DNA of 64,000 nt from Microbotryomycetes sp. JL201 (GCA_033819885.1 JAQYUZ010000022.1:124001-188000); one strand, 5' to 3'; positions 37,601-50,289 are shown, counted from the first letter of the stretch. Translations and numbers: made by a program. Notes: a model not told the origin generated them from the letters alone.

Positions 37601-37651
37601 GGCGTGTGCGAGCAAGCTCGACCAGAGCAGCACGGCCGCGAACAAGAGCAT
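34628..37651 (-). CDS. Secreted copper amine oxidase (primary amine oxidase)
   Basis: The enzyme oxidises primary amines to aldehyde, ammonia and hydrogen peroxide with copper and a self-made topaquinone cofactor. The N-terminus MLLFAAVLLWSSLLAHAKVP is a signal peptide. The catalytic base lies in AYLDSFYGFGRF. The cofactor motif is STIGNYDYTF, with the cofactor Tyr codon at 36030-36032. Copper ligands are seen in QHEHVLTWKADFD and in THVPNTADLPNT. About nine exons; length near 770 residues fits fungal members. The C-terminal tail is acidic (EEGEAGGAPGDTDEDSD). The start is the first ATG of the frame, directly before the signal peptide. The secreted form suggests use of external amines as nitrogen source. 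Confidence 0.92.
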
Positions 37652-38738
37652 GGCCAAGTCAGAGGCGCTTGGGGAGGAAGAGGTCCGTGCGAGGAGCGCG
37701 CCATGCTCGCAGAGGCTCGTGCCAATACCGCGGACTCGAGTAGCTCTGCGACTCCTAGGCTAGATGGAAGCGGTGCAAAGGCAGGAAAGGAAAAGCGCGC
37801 ATCCCGTACAGTGTATCGTAATTTCCTAAGAGATCGTGCTGCGCATCGCCTACAGCTCTCATGCATGCATCCCAACGGGATGCGGTCACGTGATGTCTCG
37901 TCTTGACTGTCCTTCCGTCAAGCGCCCTTCGGAAGTTCGTCCAGATCATCTCAAGAGGTCCCAGGCTATTCTGCGCGGCTAGTCACAGTGCACGATGGCG
38001 GCTTATTTCGGTACCGTGACCGAACGTGAGGTCACTTGACGCTCGGCACAGTCAGAACCGCGGTATCGGCGGCATGTTCGCATACAGCTGAATCGGAATG
38101 AGGTCGGATTGCGACTCAATGTGTAGTCACGGGCTCCCGACGTGCTGACGCGATATTTGCTGACGAGAAACTCGCCAGTTGTCCCCGCGGTTCGCTGAGA
38201 AGTGCGGGGCACCGCGTCCGATAATTAAGATCTACAGTCAATACAGTGCGGGATGGGTCGACCTTGACTATGCAATGCTAGACATTCCTGTTGAAACTAC
38301 TGAATGACACAGGGGCGCGTCGGGTAGCCAACAGCGTTTCTTGCCGAGGCAACTCGAATTTGCGGAGATCTCGCGAAACTCGGGAGGCTAAAACCGAAAC
38401 CTTTTCGCGCGACCTTTTCACGGGTAGCGGCTTTCCGAATTAGCTTTAACCCTTGCCTGAAAGTCACATGACGCGCTGTCGGCGCCCTTCGCGCCACTCG
38501 AATTGACACAAGCCACTGCCGGCCCCACCTTTCGCAGCGCGAAAGCCAGGCCAGCGCCTACATTTATAGCGCACGAGCTAAAAGAGCCCCACAACCTGTC
38601 TCGCTGGCGCTTCCGAGGGCTCTGTAGTGTCCTGAGCTCAGACTTCACTTCCCAAAGTCCTTCACCTGTCTTCTCTTCTTCCCCGCTCGAGTCCCTCTCC
38701 AACCAGACACGTGCTTCACACAGCATCAACACTCGAAT
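37652..38738. promoter_or_regulatory. Shared 1.1-kb promoter region of amine oxidase and acetate-transporter genes
   Basis: This is the longest gene-free stretch in the window. It includes a perfect hairpin-like palindrome GCATCCC-AAC-GGGATGC (37867-37883) with CACGTG four bases later (37887-37892), and a second palindrome GTGACC...GGTCAC (38016-38035). These are plausible binding sites for dimeric regulators of one or both genes. Open frames here show no protein-like features. Confidence 0.5.
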
Positions 38739-40328
38739 ATGGCTCACCAAACATCACAAATGTCGGAGCACAAGGCCGAGCGCGACTACGATCTCGAGAG
38801 CGGTCACTCGCAGGCAAATCTGAATGGCGGTGCGCCACTCGGCAGGCAGATCAGCGTGAGTCCCTCACGCCCAGCAGCATTGAGTACATTTGCTGACGAG
38901 CGGATTGGCATGACTACAGATCCAACTCTCGAATGAACAGTGAGCTCAAGCCGGTTCTCATGTCGGCGTGCTTCGATTGAACAACCCACTCGCGCGCAGG
39001 TATGAACGGCTGTTTTTGCAAACTGGAGGCCAAGGTGGCAAGGGTGACCTCGCCAAGCGCTTGGGTAACCCGACGCCTCTCGGTGTTGCCTCCTTCTTGC
39101 TTTGCTTGACGCCCTTCTCGTAAGTTCTCGGCCCGGCATCATGGACTGGTTTTGGCTAATGGCTAATGGCGTCGGCGTTTGAATGATATAACAACAGATG
39201 CGACTTGATGGGCTGGGGTGGAACGACCACGAATGCTGGTGCCGTAACCATTGGTGCATTCTGTGAGTTCGAAGACGGTCAAGCGAAATGCGGGGACGCC
39301 ACCCGGCCAGACCCGCTCACCCTTTTCGAGCCCAGCATCTTACTGACCCCTTTTGGTTGCGATTGCAGACTTCATTGGAGGCCTCGGATTGTATTTGGCA
39401 GGTCTTCTTGAATGGGTCCTCGGCAAGTAAGTGGCGCCTGTGCTTTGCGATCTACCGGAACCGCTGGCCTGGCAGCCACAGAGCCTTGTAACATGGCTCC
39501 ACGATCACAGCAAATGGAAACGGCACACCAAATCCTCACCAATCCGCTTCGCTGAGCTTCGAGGCTGACGTACCTTTTTCCAGCACCTTCCCCGCAACCG
39601 TTTTCTCGACTTTCGGAGGGTAAGCCTGTTTCTGCATCTCCGGGATAGTGACAAGTAATCTAACCCTTTGAATGTGCTATAATAGCTTCTGGCTCGCATT
39701 TGCTTTCTTGCTCGATCCCACAAAAGGCATCGCCGAAACTCTGGGCGCCACCTCCGTCGATTACAACGCGGGTCTTGCCCTGTATCTCGTCTGGTGGGCG
39801 GTTCTCGTGCTGAGTAAGTACCCTGTAAATTGCGCAGACTTGCAATCTCGACCAAGAGTAGCGGTCAACGGCGTGACCAGACAGAACGGAGCTTAACATG
39901 CTATATCTTCCCCAGTTTACTTCATCGCATCTCTTCGCACAAATGTCGTTTTCGCACTCCTCTTCTTCTTCTTGGAGCTTGTGTTTGACCTCCTCATCGC
40001 TGCATGTAAGGTTGCCGTCTTTAGCCATCTCTGAAAACCCGCTGACTGTTCCTCTTCTGACGACGTGCAATGCAGACTTCAACATCAGCAAGAGTAACGT
40101 TGGCAACCTGACCAGCATTCTGAAAGCGGCCGGCGCATTCGCTTTCTTGACTTGCGCTTGCGGTATGTCCCAAGTTTCGCCGACCCGTGCTTCTACTTGT
40201 TACTCATATTCTTGCTGGCAGGGTGGTACCTCCTCCTCGTTCTGACACTCGGCTCAACCGGGTTCCCGCTCGCGTTGCCAGTTGGCGATTTGAGCGGTTT
40301 CTTGAGTCGCAAGGCCAAGAATCAGTAG
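38739..40328 (+). CDS. GPR1/FUN34/YaaH-family acetate transporter, copy 1
   Basis: Six-helix plasma-membrane protein of the AceTr family (yeast Ato1/Ady2), which takes up acetate or other short carboxylates or exports ammonium. It carries the family signature NPTPLGVASF near the first helix, then LMGWGGTTTNAGAVTIGAF, GGLGLYLAGLLEWVLGN, TFPATVFSTFGGFWLAFAF and SVDYNAGLALYLVWW, and ends GDLSGFLSRKAKNQ. The cytosolic N-terminus reads AERDYDLESGHSQANLNGG. Eight or so short introns. A close paralogue follows at 41100 in the same orientation. The ATG at 38739 is 12 residues before the conserved DLESGHS. Confidence 0.92.
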
Positions 40329-41099
40329 ACGATTCCCTTCATTATGTTCTCACGGGTTGGTTGCTCTTGAGTGGTGGACGAAACGATTGTGTGTCTCCAG
40401 GAGAAGTAGGGTTGTTGATTTGGATGAATGAAAATAGCAGTAATTTATCGTCAACGCGCTTACGTGTGTCTACAACGCGGATAAATCTCTGAGATGAAAA
40501 GAAGATTTCGCTCGCGTGCACATGATACTTGGGCAAACGGGCTTCGACTCAAAGTTGAAACATTCGTTTGTCATGGCTTCTCTTGCGCGCCTGTACTCTT
40601 CATACCTGCATACCACTGTACAATACAGCACGCAATGCCAACTTTCGGGGAGATGGGTCAAGTGCTTGTCGATAGGCTGATGGCAACCGGGGAAAGCGCT
40701 TCTATGCCGGATCTCACTTTCCTCCGTCCCGCCCCCGGCCCGTGGGACCGTGAAATGGCATCCCTCTCACAAAGAATGCGGCTCTTCAAATTGATATAGT
40801 TTAGCACAACAATCACTAGAGTAGTGATAACGTTTCGTTGTTATTTTGGTATGCCTCTCGGCCCGCTTTGACGAAGTGGTTGGCGGCTGCCAGTTTCCAA
40901 AGTCACTTGCTGATTTGCAGTGTGATCGTGCCCCACGGCATTGGAATGTCAAGCTGAGGAGCCCCGCAGCGCATGCCCCCTGGCACTTGCGAAAAGCAGT
41001 TGCAATAGAGCCTTCTTCTTTCCTTTCTTCAAGACATCGTCTAAACTGCTTCCAGCCGCTTTCACTCTGCGCATTCGAGAAGCGATCCAAAAAACAACC
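40329..41099. promoter_or_regulatory. Spacer between tandem acetate-transporter genes
   Basis: Holds the 3' UTR of copy 1 and the promoter of copy 2. Open frames on either strand have no recognisable features. The C-rich stretch CCGTCCCGCCCCCGGCCCG lies near 40724-40742. Confidence 0.45.
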
Positions 41100-42551
41100 A
41101 TGTCCGGCCACAAACGAGATGCAGATTCTGACCTGGAGAGCGGCCATTCGGCAGCCCAAGCCAACGCTGGAGCGCCACTCGGCCGACAAATTAGCGTCAG
41201 TTGGGCAAAGACAACGTGTTCTTGACTATCATCACTCACACACTGTCGATAACACTAGATTCAACTGTCGAACGAACAGTGAGCCCGTCTGTAGTTACAG
41301 CTTACCTCGAACCGTAAAGACTGAATTCGCCCGTGATCTCGTCCAGGTACGAACGGTTGTTCCTGCAGACTGGCGGCCAAGGAGGTAAAGGCGACTTGTC
41401 TCAACGACTCGGTAACCCGACTCCTTTGGGCATCGCTTCTTTCCTCCTGTGCTTCACGCCGTTTGCGTAAGTCCGTTCCGAACTCGCTCGACACCCAGGG
41501 TCTGACTTGTGAGTTTGCCATTTGTTCCCGACCGCTCAGCTGTAACTTGATGGGTTGGGGCAACGTCACGTCCGCCGCCAACTCAATGATCATCGGTGCC
41601 TTCTGTGAGCTGAATGAGAAAAATAATCGGGGAGAGGCACTGATGGAGCTCCCATAGATTTCATTGGAGGTGTCGGCTCATTGTTGGCAGGAGTGATGGA
41701 ATGGGTCCTTGGCAAGTGAGTAAACTGTCTTTGTCTGCGATGATTTAGCGATGACTTTGAGACTGAATTCGGGATGCGTCGGCGCACAAAGCACTTTCCC
41801 GGCCACCGTTTTCTCAACCTTCGGAGGGTCAGTTTCCCTTACTTCGGCGGGGTTCCCGCACAGTAAGCTGATGGGATTCTCTGTCTGTTTGTAGCTTCTG
41901 GCTTGCGTTTGCTTTCCTGCTTGACCCCACAAAATCCATCGCCGAAACTCTTGGCGCAGCTTCAGTTGACTACAATGCCGGTCTAGCCATCTATCTGGTG
42001 TGGTGGAGCCTGCTCATCTTCAGTACGTCCCAGAAATTACAGCTTGAACCTAGATTAGGGTGGTGGCGGATCAGCATTCAGCCTTTGAAAAAGGATCGCG
42101 CTGACAATCCCACCTTCCCATGCACAGTCTACCTCATCGCTTCTTTGCGCACAAATATGGTGTTTGTTTCGCTTTTCGCCTGTCTGTTTACCAATCTTGT
42201 CATCTTGGTGGTTGTTTGTAAGCCTTCTCAAGTCCAAGAGGGAATCTGGCGACTTGGTGCCTAATACTTTTTTTTGCTTCTCTCAGACTATCGAGTTGCC
42301 TTTGGTAACGTTGCACACCTCGACAGCCTGATGAAAGCTGCTGGGGCAATGGCCTTCTTGGTCTGCGTCTCGGGTTTGTTCTCGCTCCTTTCTACCAGTC
42401 GCTCGCCCTGATCTGACAGAGCTTTTCTCGCACTGTTGCAGGTTGGTATCTCTTACTGGTTCTCATTTTAGGGTCAACTGGATTCCCACTCGCATTGCCG
42501 GTGGGCGACTTGAGCGGGTTCCTGTCGCGCAAAGTCAGAAAGTCGGCGTAG
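41100..42551 (+). CDS. GPR1/FUN34/YaaH-family acetate transporter, copy 2
   Basis: Paralogue of the gene at 38739 with the same intron pattern. Shared stretches include DLESGHS, GAPLGRQI, YERLFLQTGGQGGKGDLSQR, NPTPLGIASF, STFGGFWLAFAFLLDPTKS and PVGDLSGFLSRK. The helix around VFVSLFACLFTNLVILVV and the region YRVAFGNVAHLDSLMKAAGA differ most from copy 1. The six-helix topology is intact and no break is visible, so it should also be a functional carboxylate transporter. Nearly identical exon ends in a tandem pair point to a local duplication followed by divergence. Confidence 0.92.
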
Positions 42552-42631
42552 TAGTCAACAGTCTGGATCCGAGGGCTCATGTTGAAGTACAACAGAATTA
42601 TAGGGAGGTGTGTGATTACCAACGCTGCCCT

Positions 42632-44427
42632 TCAGTCGGCTTTTTGGCGAGCCAGACTGTGTTTTAGCCTGACAAGCGCCGTTCGCTCGCTCCACGCTCT
42701 GAGGCCGGGCGCGGTCAGCTGACGGTTGCTCGACGCTGCCAGCTGACTCACATGACTACCAAGCAAGTGAGGCCAGTTGCAGCTCCCACAATGGTATGCT
42801 TCGCCATGCCTTCTTTCGTGATCCACTTTGTATTTTGCTCGCTCCACTGGACTATCCAGCTTGCGAAAGCAAACGTAGCGAGTGTCTGGAATTTGGGCAA
42901 CCAAGCCTGGGGCGCCAGCATTGATCGTGTTGATTTGCTCGCTCCGTGATTCTTGAAGAACGACCGAATGAACGTCGTCGAAAAGCCGATTCGCAGCGCC
43001 ATGTTGAAGCAATTTGCATAGATCATCCCTCTTTCGGCGAGTTGTAACTTTATGCTGATGAAGATGGCCACGACGAATGCGACCGAACAGAGTGACATCC
43101 AAACACTGCCTCGTTTGATCCACTTGGGTGAGGCGGCGGATTGAAAAAATGCTTCCGTAAGCCCATTGAATGCGAGAAAAGGCAGATACGTCGAGCAGTA
43201 AATTCGAAGCAATGGTCCGGCGGACGAAGTCGACGACACCCAGCGAGGTCCAAGCAGGTGAAACAAGAGTGGTGTAGTGAAGGAGGGTGCCAACAGGAAC
43301 AGAATGAGGGCAAGATGGGAGTACAGCATCAAAAACGATTGGAGAAGTCTGGCGGACGACTCGAGCGCTTCAGGCGTCGGAGAGCTGAGTTGCCGTGAAA
43401 AAAAAAGTCGCGAGCTTTCCTCAAGGGGTTGAAACAGAAGTCGAGCGACGAGCGAGCCTTTCACAAAAGTATCAGCTCGTGTGGCTGTGGCTCTCGGATC
43501 GTAACTGACCATAGTTCAACGCCACTGCGTAGCCGCCCTGATCTTCGAGGCGACTCAGTCGTCCTACCGCAATTTTGTCCCCTTCAGTGAGCAGTTGTTT
43601 CACGAACGATTGCTTTGTGAGGGCCCAGCTCGTCTTGACAATATCGCTGTCGCCGTTGACTTCTTCGGTTTGGACACTTCCAACTAACGGACTGTGGTCT
43701 CGCGTGGCTGCGCACAGACCCACCAGTAGGGTGAAGCTATAGGCTATCTGGCCGACTCCAAAGCTCAAAAGCGCGAGCCGACTGCCACCGCGGAATACTG
43801 TTGTCAAGGTGGCGATAGACTTAACTCCAACGGCAATTCCCTCCACTCGCACTCGTGTAGACGTGAGTGTTTCCCATCGCGACAGAGTGAAAAGGTAGAA
43901 CGGCTCGGAGCAGAGCTCCAAGAAAGCCGACAAAGCATAGAGAGCCAGTGTGGAATGATAGAAGGAGGGTCTCTGCTGGGGAGTTGCCATTGTAGCATAG
44001 AGGCCGAACAGCACAAGCAGAGCTGGCGAAAACAAAACAGGAAGAAGACGAATGCGAGCACTCGTTGAATCCTGCCCAGCATTCGGCGTCCGAGAGCGCT
44101 GTCAGAGTGTCAGTTAGAGCTCGGTCCGATGTTTCGCCCCTCAGAGCTCGCGCTTACGATGATCGCACCGCGAAGGCCCTCTCTGACCAAGAAAAGACTC
44201 GTATCGCGCAAGACCTCGAACCCGATTGTGGCCACACCAAGAGCTTCAGCCGTCGTCGAGCGCAACAGCAATTGGTTGAGCGCAAACGAGAACAGACGAG
44301 AGCAAACTTGCAAAAGGATGAGCGACATTGTTGTACTGACGAACGGTGACGAACTAGCGGCATCTTTGGTAGCCTGTGTCGATGCGACCGCATCAGGTGA
44401 CGAGGGCGAAGTCACCGTCGAAGCCAT
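42632..44427 (-). CDS. RFT1: RFT1, ER lipid-linked oligosaccharide flippase-like protein
   Basis: The N-terminal exon reads TMSLILLQVCSRLFSFALNQ, LRSTTAEALGVATIGFEVL and LFLVREGLRGAIIV, the typical first helices of Rft1, which is needed for N-glycan precursor (Man5GlcNAc2-PP-dolichol) use in the ER. Later exons carry further helices with FFSRQLSSPTPEALESS, CSTYLPFLAFNGLTEAFFQS and GMIYANCFNMALRIGFSTTF. The last exon is short and basic (MLKHSLARQKAD). About four introns. The start is the ATG at 44425-44427, preceded by a promoter shared with the HRQ1 gene. Confidence 0.9.
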
Positions 44428-44920
44428 TCCGCTGATGCTCGCGGGGTTTTACGTGTGAGCCCTCTGACTGTCGAGCAAGCGATGTGCAAGAGTATATAAG
44501 GTTATCGCATGCTTTGCATTAGGTGAGGTCACGGGAGATGTTGGCGTTGGCGGACGGCGGATCAGCCCGGCCTTCTCGCGCTGCTGCAGCGCGTAGATTT
44601 TCAGAGCGAACGCAGGATTTGATCGATTGAGGTCGGGCCAAAGTGAAGGACGGCGGTGTCTAGAGCCGAGGGTCTGTCGCTACGATATCAGTCGCGTCGA
44701 CAGATAGGGGGTTTCAGATTCCGATCTTTGGGGGATCTGCATCAACCACTTTAGCCCTCTCAGCTCTGACCATGTTTCTGCTCGGTGAAGGCCGATTGAC
44801 GCGTCCTCACTTGCTCCAATTTACGATCGCCGGCCGAAAGAGGCTGCCCAAGGCGTCTCTCGCACGTCACAGGATCTACCAACACGGTCGGGCTCTGGCC
44901 CATGCACCTCGACCGAACGA
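44428..44920. promoter_or_regulatory. Shared promoter region of RFT1 and HRQ1
   Basis: Nearly 500 nt between divergent start codons. It contains an AT-rich TATATAAGG-like box near 44493-44501 on the plus strand, far from the HRQ1 start. No other signal is clear. Confidence 0.45.
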
Positions 44921-47900
44921 ATGAGTGGCAACCCCAAGATCATTCGGCGGCGACCGATGGGCGGTGGCCTGCTGACGACAGCGTCGACGATTCAACCGCC
45001 AGCGACATCAGACGGTCCCAGTAGCACTAGTCCTCAAACAACCACATCGACACTCCATTTCGACGGTCAAACAAGCATCATCGATCTGTCCGCAGACGAT
45101 GCCGGGCCAGGAGGAGGCTTTGTGCCACCAGCGCCACAGCCCGCTAAAAAGCGAAAGCTCGCACCGAAACTAGCAAAGCCTGAATCCGCTAAAAACAAGC
45201 AAAAACAAAAGGAGCCTGTATTTCAGCCCGACGTGCCCTTCCCAGACCACTTTGTTCAGCTCGAAAAGACGTTCAAGGTCAGCACGCCACTCTCGCCCGT
45301 CAGATAACCGGCTTCGCGGCTGAACCACTCTCTCTCGTAGGCACTCAATACAGTGTACACCTTCTGCCAAGCACGCAAATCTATGGCGGTCACTTTCGAC
45401 TTGCTGCAGAGCTCTGTCGAAAAACTCATCAAGCGGTGCGGGCCTAGCTGGACGTGTGATCTCGGATCGGAGCTAACGATGCTTTATTCAGCCCGCTTGA
45501 AATGATCGATATTGGACAAATCAAGTCGCTGCTGCCAGAGCTCGTCACTTTCGCTTATATTGACGCCGAATTGATGAGAATTCACGCCACTGGTGCCAAT
45601 GCGGATGACGAAAAGTCCGCCGCGGCAGACAAGCGGCGGCAGCGCATGCAAGAACTAGACGAAGAGTTTGAAAAGGCCAGCTTGGCGCTGGCAGCAGAGG
45701 CCGCGGCGCCGTCAGCCCGACCTGCGAAAAAGGACGTCGTGCTCATGTTTTCGTTCAATGATCCCGACCTCAAGTCGAGCAACGGCCTCGGCAAAGTGGT
45801 GCGACATGTCGCTTCGTAAGTTTCAGGCCCTCGCTCACAGTGTTTGCATTCATTGACAATATACGTGCAGCCGCTCGCGCAAAACTCCTGGTCAAAAAGA
45901 CTATCGCCCGCCGGAGATTGCGGCCCAATTCACGACAGAGTCAATGTCGACAGTAATCGACCGGCGCAATGCCAAGTTCCGAGCTGCTGTGGCCGAGCTT
46001 CTAGTCGCGTGCGCGGCACATCACCCGCCACAAGACCCCGTCGATTTGCTCATGGCTGCGACGCAGGAGAACTTGCCCGTCAAGCCGGGCGACGATCTGG
46101 ATGGCTACGAGCGCAAAGGACGATCAGAGCGCAAAGAAGACCTTGAATTCTATCAACGCAATCCTGACAAACGTCCGAGCATCGAGAGCATCCTGCAAGA
46201 GTTGCAGGAACGAGACGATTACAGAGAGCAAATTGTCGAAAATGGGCATCGCACGTTCCAAGCTCGCGAAGCCGTCTATGGTCAGCAGTCATCTTGCGGA
46301 ACCAGCCGTGGCCACCGGCTAACGCTTGATTTGTATAGGCGATCTTGAGAAGAATCTGTCAGAATCCTTGTGGGATGCCCTGTACACGACAAAAAGTATC
46401 AAGCAGCTGTACTCGCATCAAGCTCAAGCAATAAATCACCTTAATAATGATCGTCACGTCATTGTCTCGACTTCCACATCTTCCGGCAAATCATTAATCT
46501 ATCAAATCCCGGCAATCGCAGCTCTCGAGCAAGATCCGGAAAGCACTGCCATCTATATCTACCCCACGAAAGCTCTGGCCCAGGATCAAAAGAGAGCTCT
46601 TGGCCAGTTACTCGCAAACTGTGACGGCATGGAGGACGTCAAGGTGGGAGACCAATGCCGCTCTCTCGACAATTGACACTGACCTGAAAATCATAGATTG
46701 CGACTTTCGACGGCGACACGCCTCGCGAAGATCGAGATTATATCCGCGAGAACGCCAGCATTGTGAGTGTGTCCATGCAGTATTCTTTTACTCCCTTGAT
46801 TGACCTACGTGGCAGATCTTTACAAACCCCGACATGCTTCACCTGACTGTTCTACCTCGGGAGGAACAGTGGCGCCGCTTTTTCAGCAATCTCAAATTCG
46901 TTGTTGTGGACGAGCTGCACATGTACGCTGGCTTGTTTGGCTGTCACGTAGCATTCGTCATGCGTCGGCTGCGAAGGCTGTGCGAGGCTGTCGGCAACGA
47001 TCGAGTCAAGTTCATATCATGCAGTGCGACTATCGCCAATCCGAAGGAGGTGAGCCCATCCACACTGTTGCTTGTCAGTGCGTGACCTTTGTCTCGCCGG
47101 TGCAGCACATGAAAACGATATTCGGCATCGAAGACGTCGAACTCGTCGACATTGACGGATCACCCTCCGGCAATAAAGTGAGTCTACCATCTTGCTTTCC
47201 AAACTCAGTATATTGACATGCTGCTCAGGAATTCATTATTTGGAACCCCCCATACATTGATGAAAACGATCCAAAACAAGGCCGCGTTCATTCACTGACC
47301 GAGACCTCTCGGTTATTTCGGTTCATGATGGAGCGCGGAATCCGTGTCATTGTATTCTGCAAGGTCCGAGCTCAATGCGAGCTCTTTATGAAGCAAGTGA
47401 GGAATGACTTGATGGCGGAAGGACGAAGCGATATGGCGGCGCGAGTCATGTCGTACCGTTCGGGCTACAATGCAGCTGTACGCTTTGCAAAGAGTTCTTC
47501 AGCCGATGCTCATCGTTCCGTACGCAGGACCGCCGTAAAATCGAGCAAGACATGTTTAGCGGCCAACTCCTCGGCATCATTGCCACAACAGCTCTCGAAC
47601 TCGGTATCGACATTGGTTCGCTGGACGCTGTGATCACTGTCGGCTTTCCTTACACGCTTCCGGGACTTCGTCAACAAGCGGGTCGAGCTGGCCGTCGCAA
47701 CAAGGACTCGCTGGCCATGTTGATCTGCGACCCCTGGCCGCTCGACCAACACTACGCTCGCAATCCCGATGAAATTTTCGCATCACCATTCACTCAACTA
47801 ACACTTGACTTGGAGAACCCGATTGTGCTCGAAGCGCATATACAATGCGCCGCCAATGAAGTTCCCATTCAAGTCGAAGCTGACAGCAAATATTTCGGAC

Positions 47901-49679
47901 CAAAGCTCGCCAAGATATGTCAAGAGCGCCTGATCGCAGACAGCGATCGGTACTTTCATCCTCATCCCAGGTACAAGCCGAACCCTGCAAAGTCTGTGCC
48001 GATACGGAACACCGAAGACGAAAGCTATCTGGTCGTCGACATCTCTGAAGGGCGGAACCAGGTCATCGAAGAGGTCGAGGTCTCGAGGGCCATCTTTACG
48101 ACGTACGAAGGGGCCGTGTACCATCACATGGGCAGAACTTTCCGTGAGCCCGAATAATATCGAGGCTGATAGCTCGTCGCTCACTTGAACTCTGACTTTG
48201 TTCACAGTCGTTCGCGAGGTGAATCACGAGCGCAAAGTGGCAAAGGTCGAGCGGGCCGCGATTGAGTGGAAGACACAGCAGCGTGATTATACGTAAGTGT
48301 ATCGGTGGTGACAAAAGCCTCATAATGCTAATGTCGCCGTCTTACAGCGACATTGATCCGGCCGAGCCTCTTGCCATTCGGCAAATCGTTGGTTCTCCGT
48401 ACACTGCGTGCTATGGCACAGTCACTAGTGCGTGTCATGTTTCTTTTCTAGTCTGTTCTTTAGCTGACGACAGAATTTATCAGTGACCTCGGTGGTGTTC
48501 GGGTACTTTAAAACGGATCGCAAGGTGTGTATTTGGACGCACTTTACAAGTGCGAGGCTCAATATTGGTTCTCTCTCGGTCCTTAGAACAATATTTTGGA
48601 CACGGTCGATATTCAGCAACCGCCGTTCAGGCGCACGTCGCATGGTTTCTGGATCGATGTGCCCGCTTCTGCCTTGGAGATCCTCATCCTCAAGAATCTC
48701 CACCCAGCCGCATCCATCCATGCTGCCGAACACGCCCTGATGAGTTTGACTCCCATAGTTGCTCTTTGCGCCGAAGGAGATGTTCGAACAGAATGCAAAC
48801 AACCTGAGAAAGAGTTTGCAGCGTCGAAGACGTCGCGCAAACGACCCGCAAGGCTAATTTTATACGACACTGCTGGACAATCGGGTGGAATCACTGCAAA
48901 GGCGTTCGATCACATTTCAATGCTGCTGAGGCAAGCGGCTGATACGATTGCGAAATGCAAGTGTCTCGAAGGTTGTCCATCTTGTGAGTTTCGGCTGGCA
49001 GGATTCAACATGCTTCCTACTGATGTATGAGAGCACAGGTGTAGCTTCTCAACAATGTTCCGGGGCAAACACGAGTGAGGCAGCTCTCCGATTCGAAACG
49101 ACGATTTCTTTCTGACAAGCCCGCTCTCGTGCAGTCGTGTCGAAATTGGGCGCTCTCGTCGTACTAGAGTCTATCTTGAACCGACCGATTGACGTCGACA
49201 AGATTCCGATGCAAGAGCGAGCAGTTGGCGTCACGCCAGGTGGCACTGTTGATCTTGTCGCTGCTGGCGTCAGACGCGAAATCCTGGAAGCACTAGCCAG
49301 TGGTACGATTGAAACGTTTACTCAAGACGGTGGCCATACTGCAAGACTAGGTGTTATGGAGAAGGAAGAGCTCGGTGCTGACGAAGAAGCTGAGCGTGAG
49401 GCTGCTTTGGCCGAGCTGTTGGGCGGCTCAGCAGATGATGTTCAAGCGGACGGACCCCAACTCGGAGATGATGATGGAGTGGTGCATCCCGTGGCACCAC
49501 TCCTCCGTACCGATCTTGATGGTCCAGAGGAGGACCACGACGACGACTTTGAATTGGACGAGGAAGCAGAGCGGGAGTTGGCTCTGGCAGAGTTACTTGG
49601 CGGTCAAGGGGACGATGTGCCTAATCCGAGAGAGCGGCAAGTGTTTGCGATAGAGGAAGGTGGCGGCTTCGAGCATTAG
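44921..49679 (+). CDS. HRQ1: RecQ4-like 3'-5' DNA helicase HRQ1
   Basis: Large multi-exon gene. The N-terminal region is Lys/Pro-rich, then ALNTVYTFCQARKSMAVTFD. The helicase core shows LYSHQAQAINHL, STSTSSGKSLIYQIPA (Walker A), IYPTKALAQDQKRAL, VVVDELHMYAGLFG (motif II), FISCSATIANPKEH (III), IIATTALELGIDIGSLD and LRQQAGRAGRRNKDS (VI). The C-terminal half has the DUF1998/MZB zinc site, CKCLEGCPSC followed by SQQCSGAN, in which four Cys bind zinc. This order is that of fungal Hrq1, which acts in crosslink repair and telomere maintenance. The tail carries two copies of an acidic repeat, DEEAEREAALAELLGG and DEEAERELALAELLGG. About twelve introns. Confidence 0.93.
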
Positions 49680-49759
49680 CAATTTGTTTGTCGTTGAATC
49701 TTGCATATTTATCGTTACATCAGCAAAGCACATCTATGCACAATTTTAATCAGGCATCT

Positions 49760-50289
49760 CTATCTGGAAACAGAACTTGGCCACGATGTCTCATGCTTCG
49801 CATGGTCAATCTCGAAGTCTCCGAATCGATTGACCTGCGACAGAGACTCGCGGAATGAGATGATGCCAGAGACTGAAAGATGTCCTTTGACCGACCTTGA
49901 GTTCATTTCTGTTGACCAGGCAATGTCTTTTAAGGGTGTCGCGCTCCAGATGATGCCAACCAGACACAGGAACGCGCTAAGCACCGCTTGCAAAAGTATC
50001 TGAGGCAACATAGACAACATAGATTCAGTCAACTTGCATTTCCTCTTCTGCATTGTGTATCGCGTCCGCCTCACGTCTCGCGGTACAGGACTGCCAAAGG
50101 TTGCTTCGATGTGCTTGCCCGTCAACTGACTCGTCTGTCGCACTGAGAAACAAAGTACCCGTCAGTTCGCGATTGAACGGTCCATGATGTGCAAATTCAC
50201 GAACCAAGCCATGCGCTGTAGGCCGCGTGCAGCAGCGACAAGCCAGCGAGGCGAACGAGCCACGCAGCGGGCGACAGCCAAGTGCTCAT
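49760..50289 (-). CDS. EMC5: ER membrane protein complex subunit 5 (EMC5/MMGT)
   Basis: Three exons splice in phase to about 126 residues, a normal length. The first helix reads LVRLACLSLLHAAYSAWL, matching the conserved HAAYSA of EMC5; exon 2 holds QLTGKHIEATFGSPVPRD and exon 3 ILLQAVLSAFLCLVGIIW followed by the loop TPLKDIAWSTEM. EMC5 is a core membrane subunit of the EMC, which inserts and folds multi-pass and tail-anchored proteins in the ER. Its stop codon lies 80 nt from the HRQ1 stop codon (convergent). The start is the ATG at 50287-50289. Confidence 0.82.
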
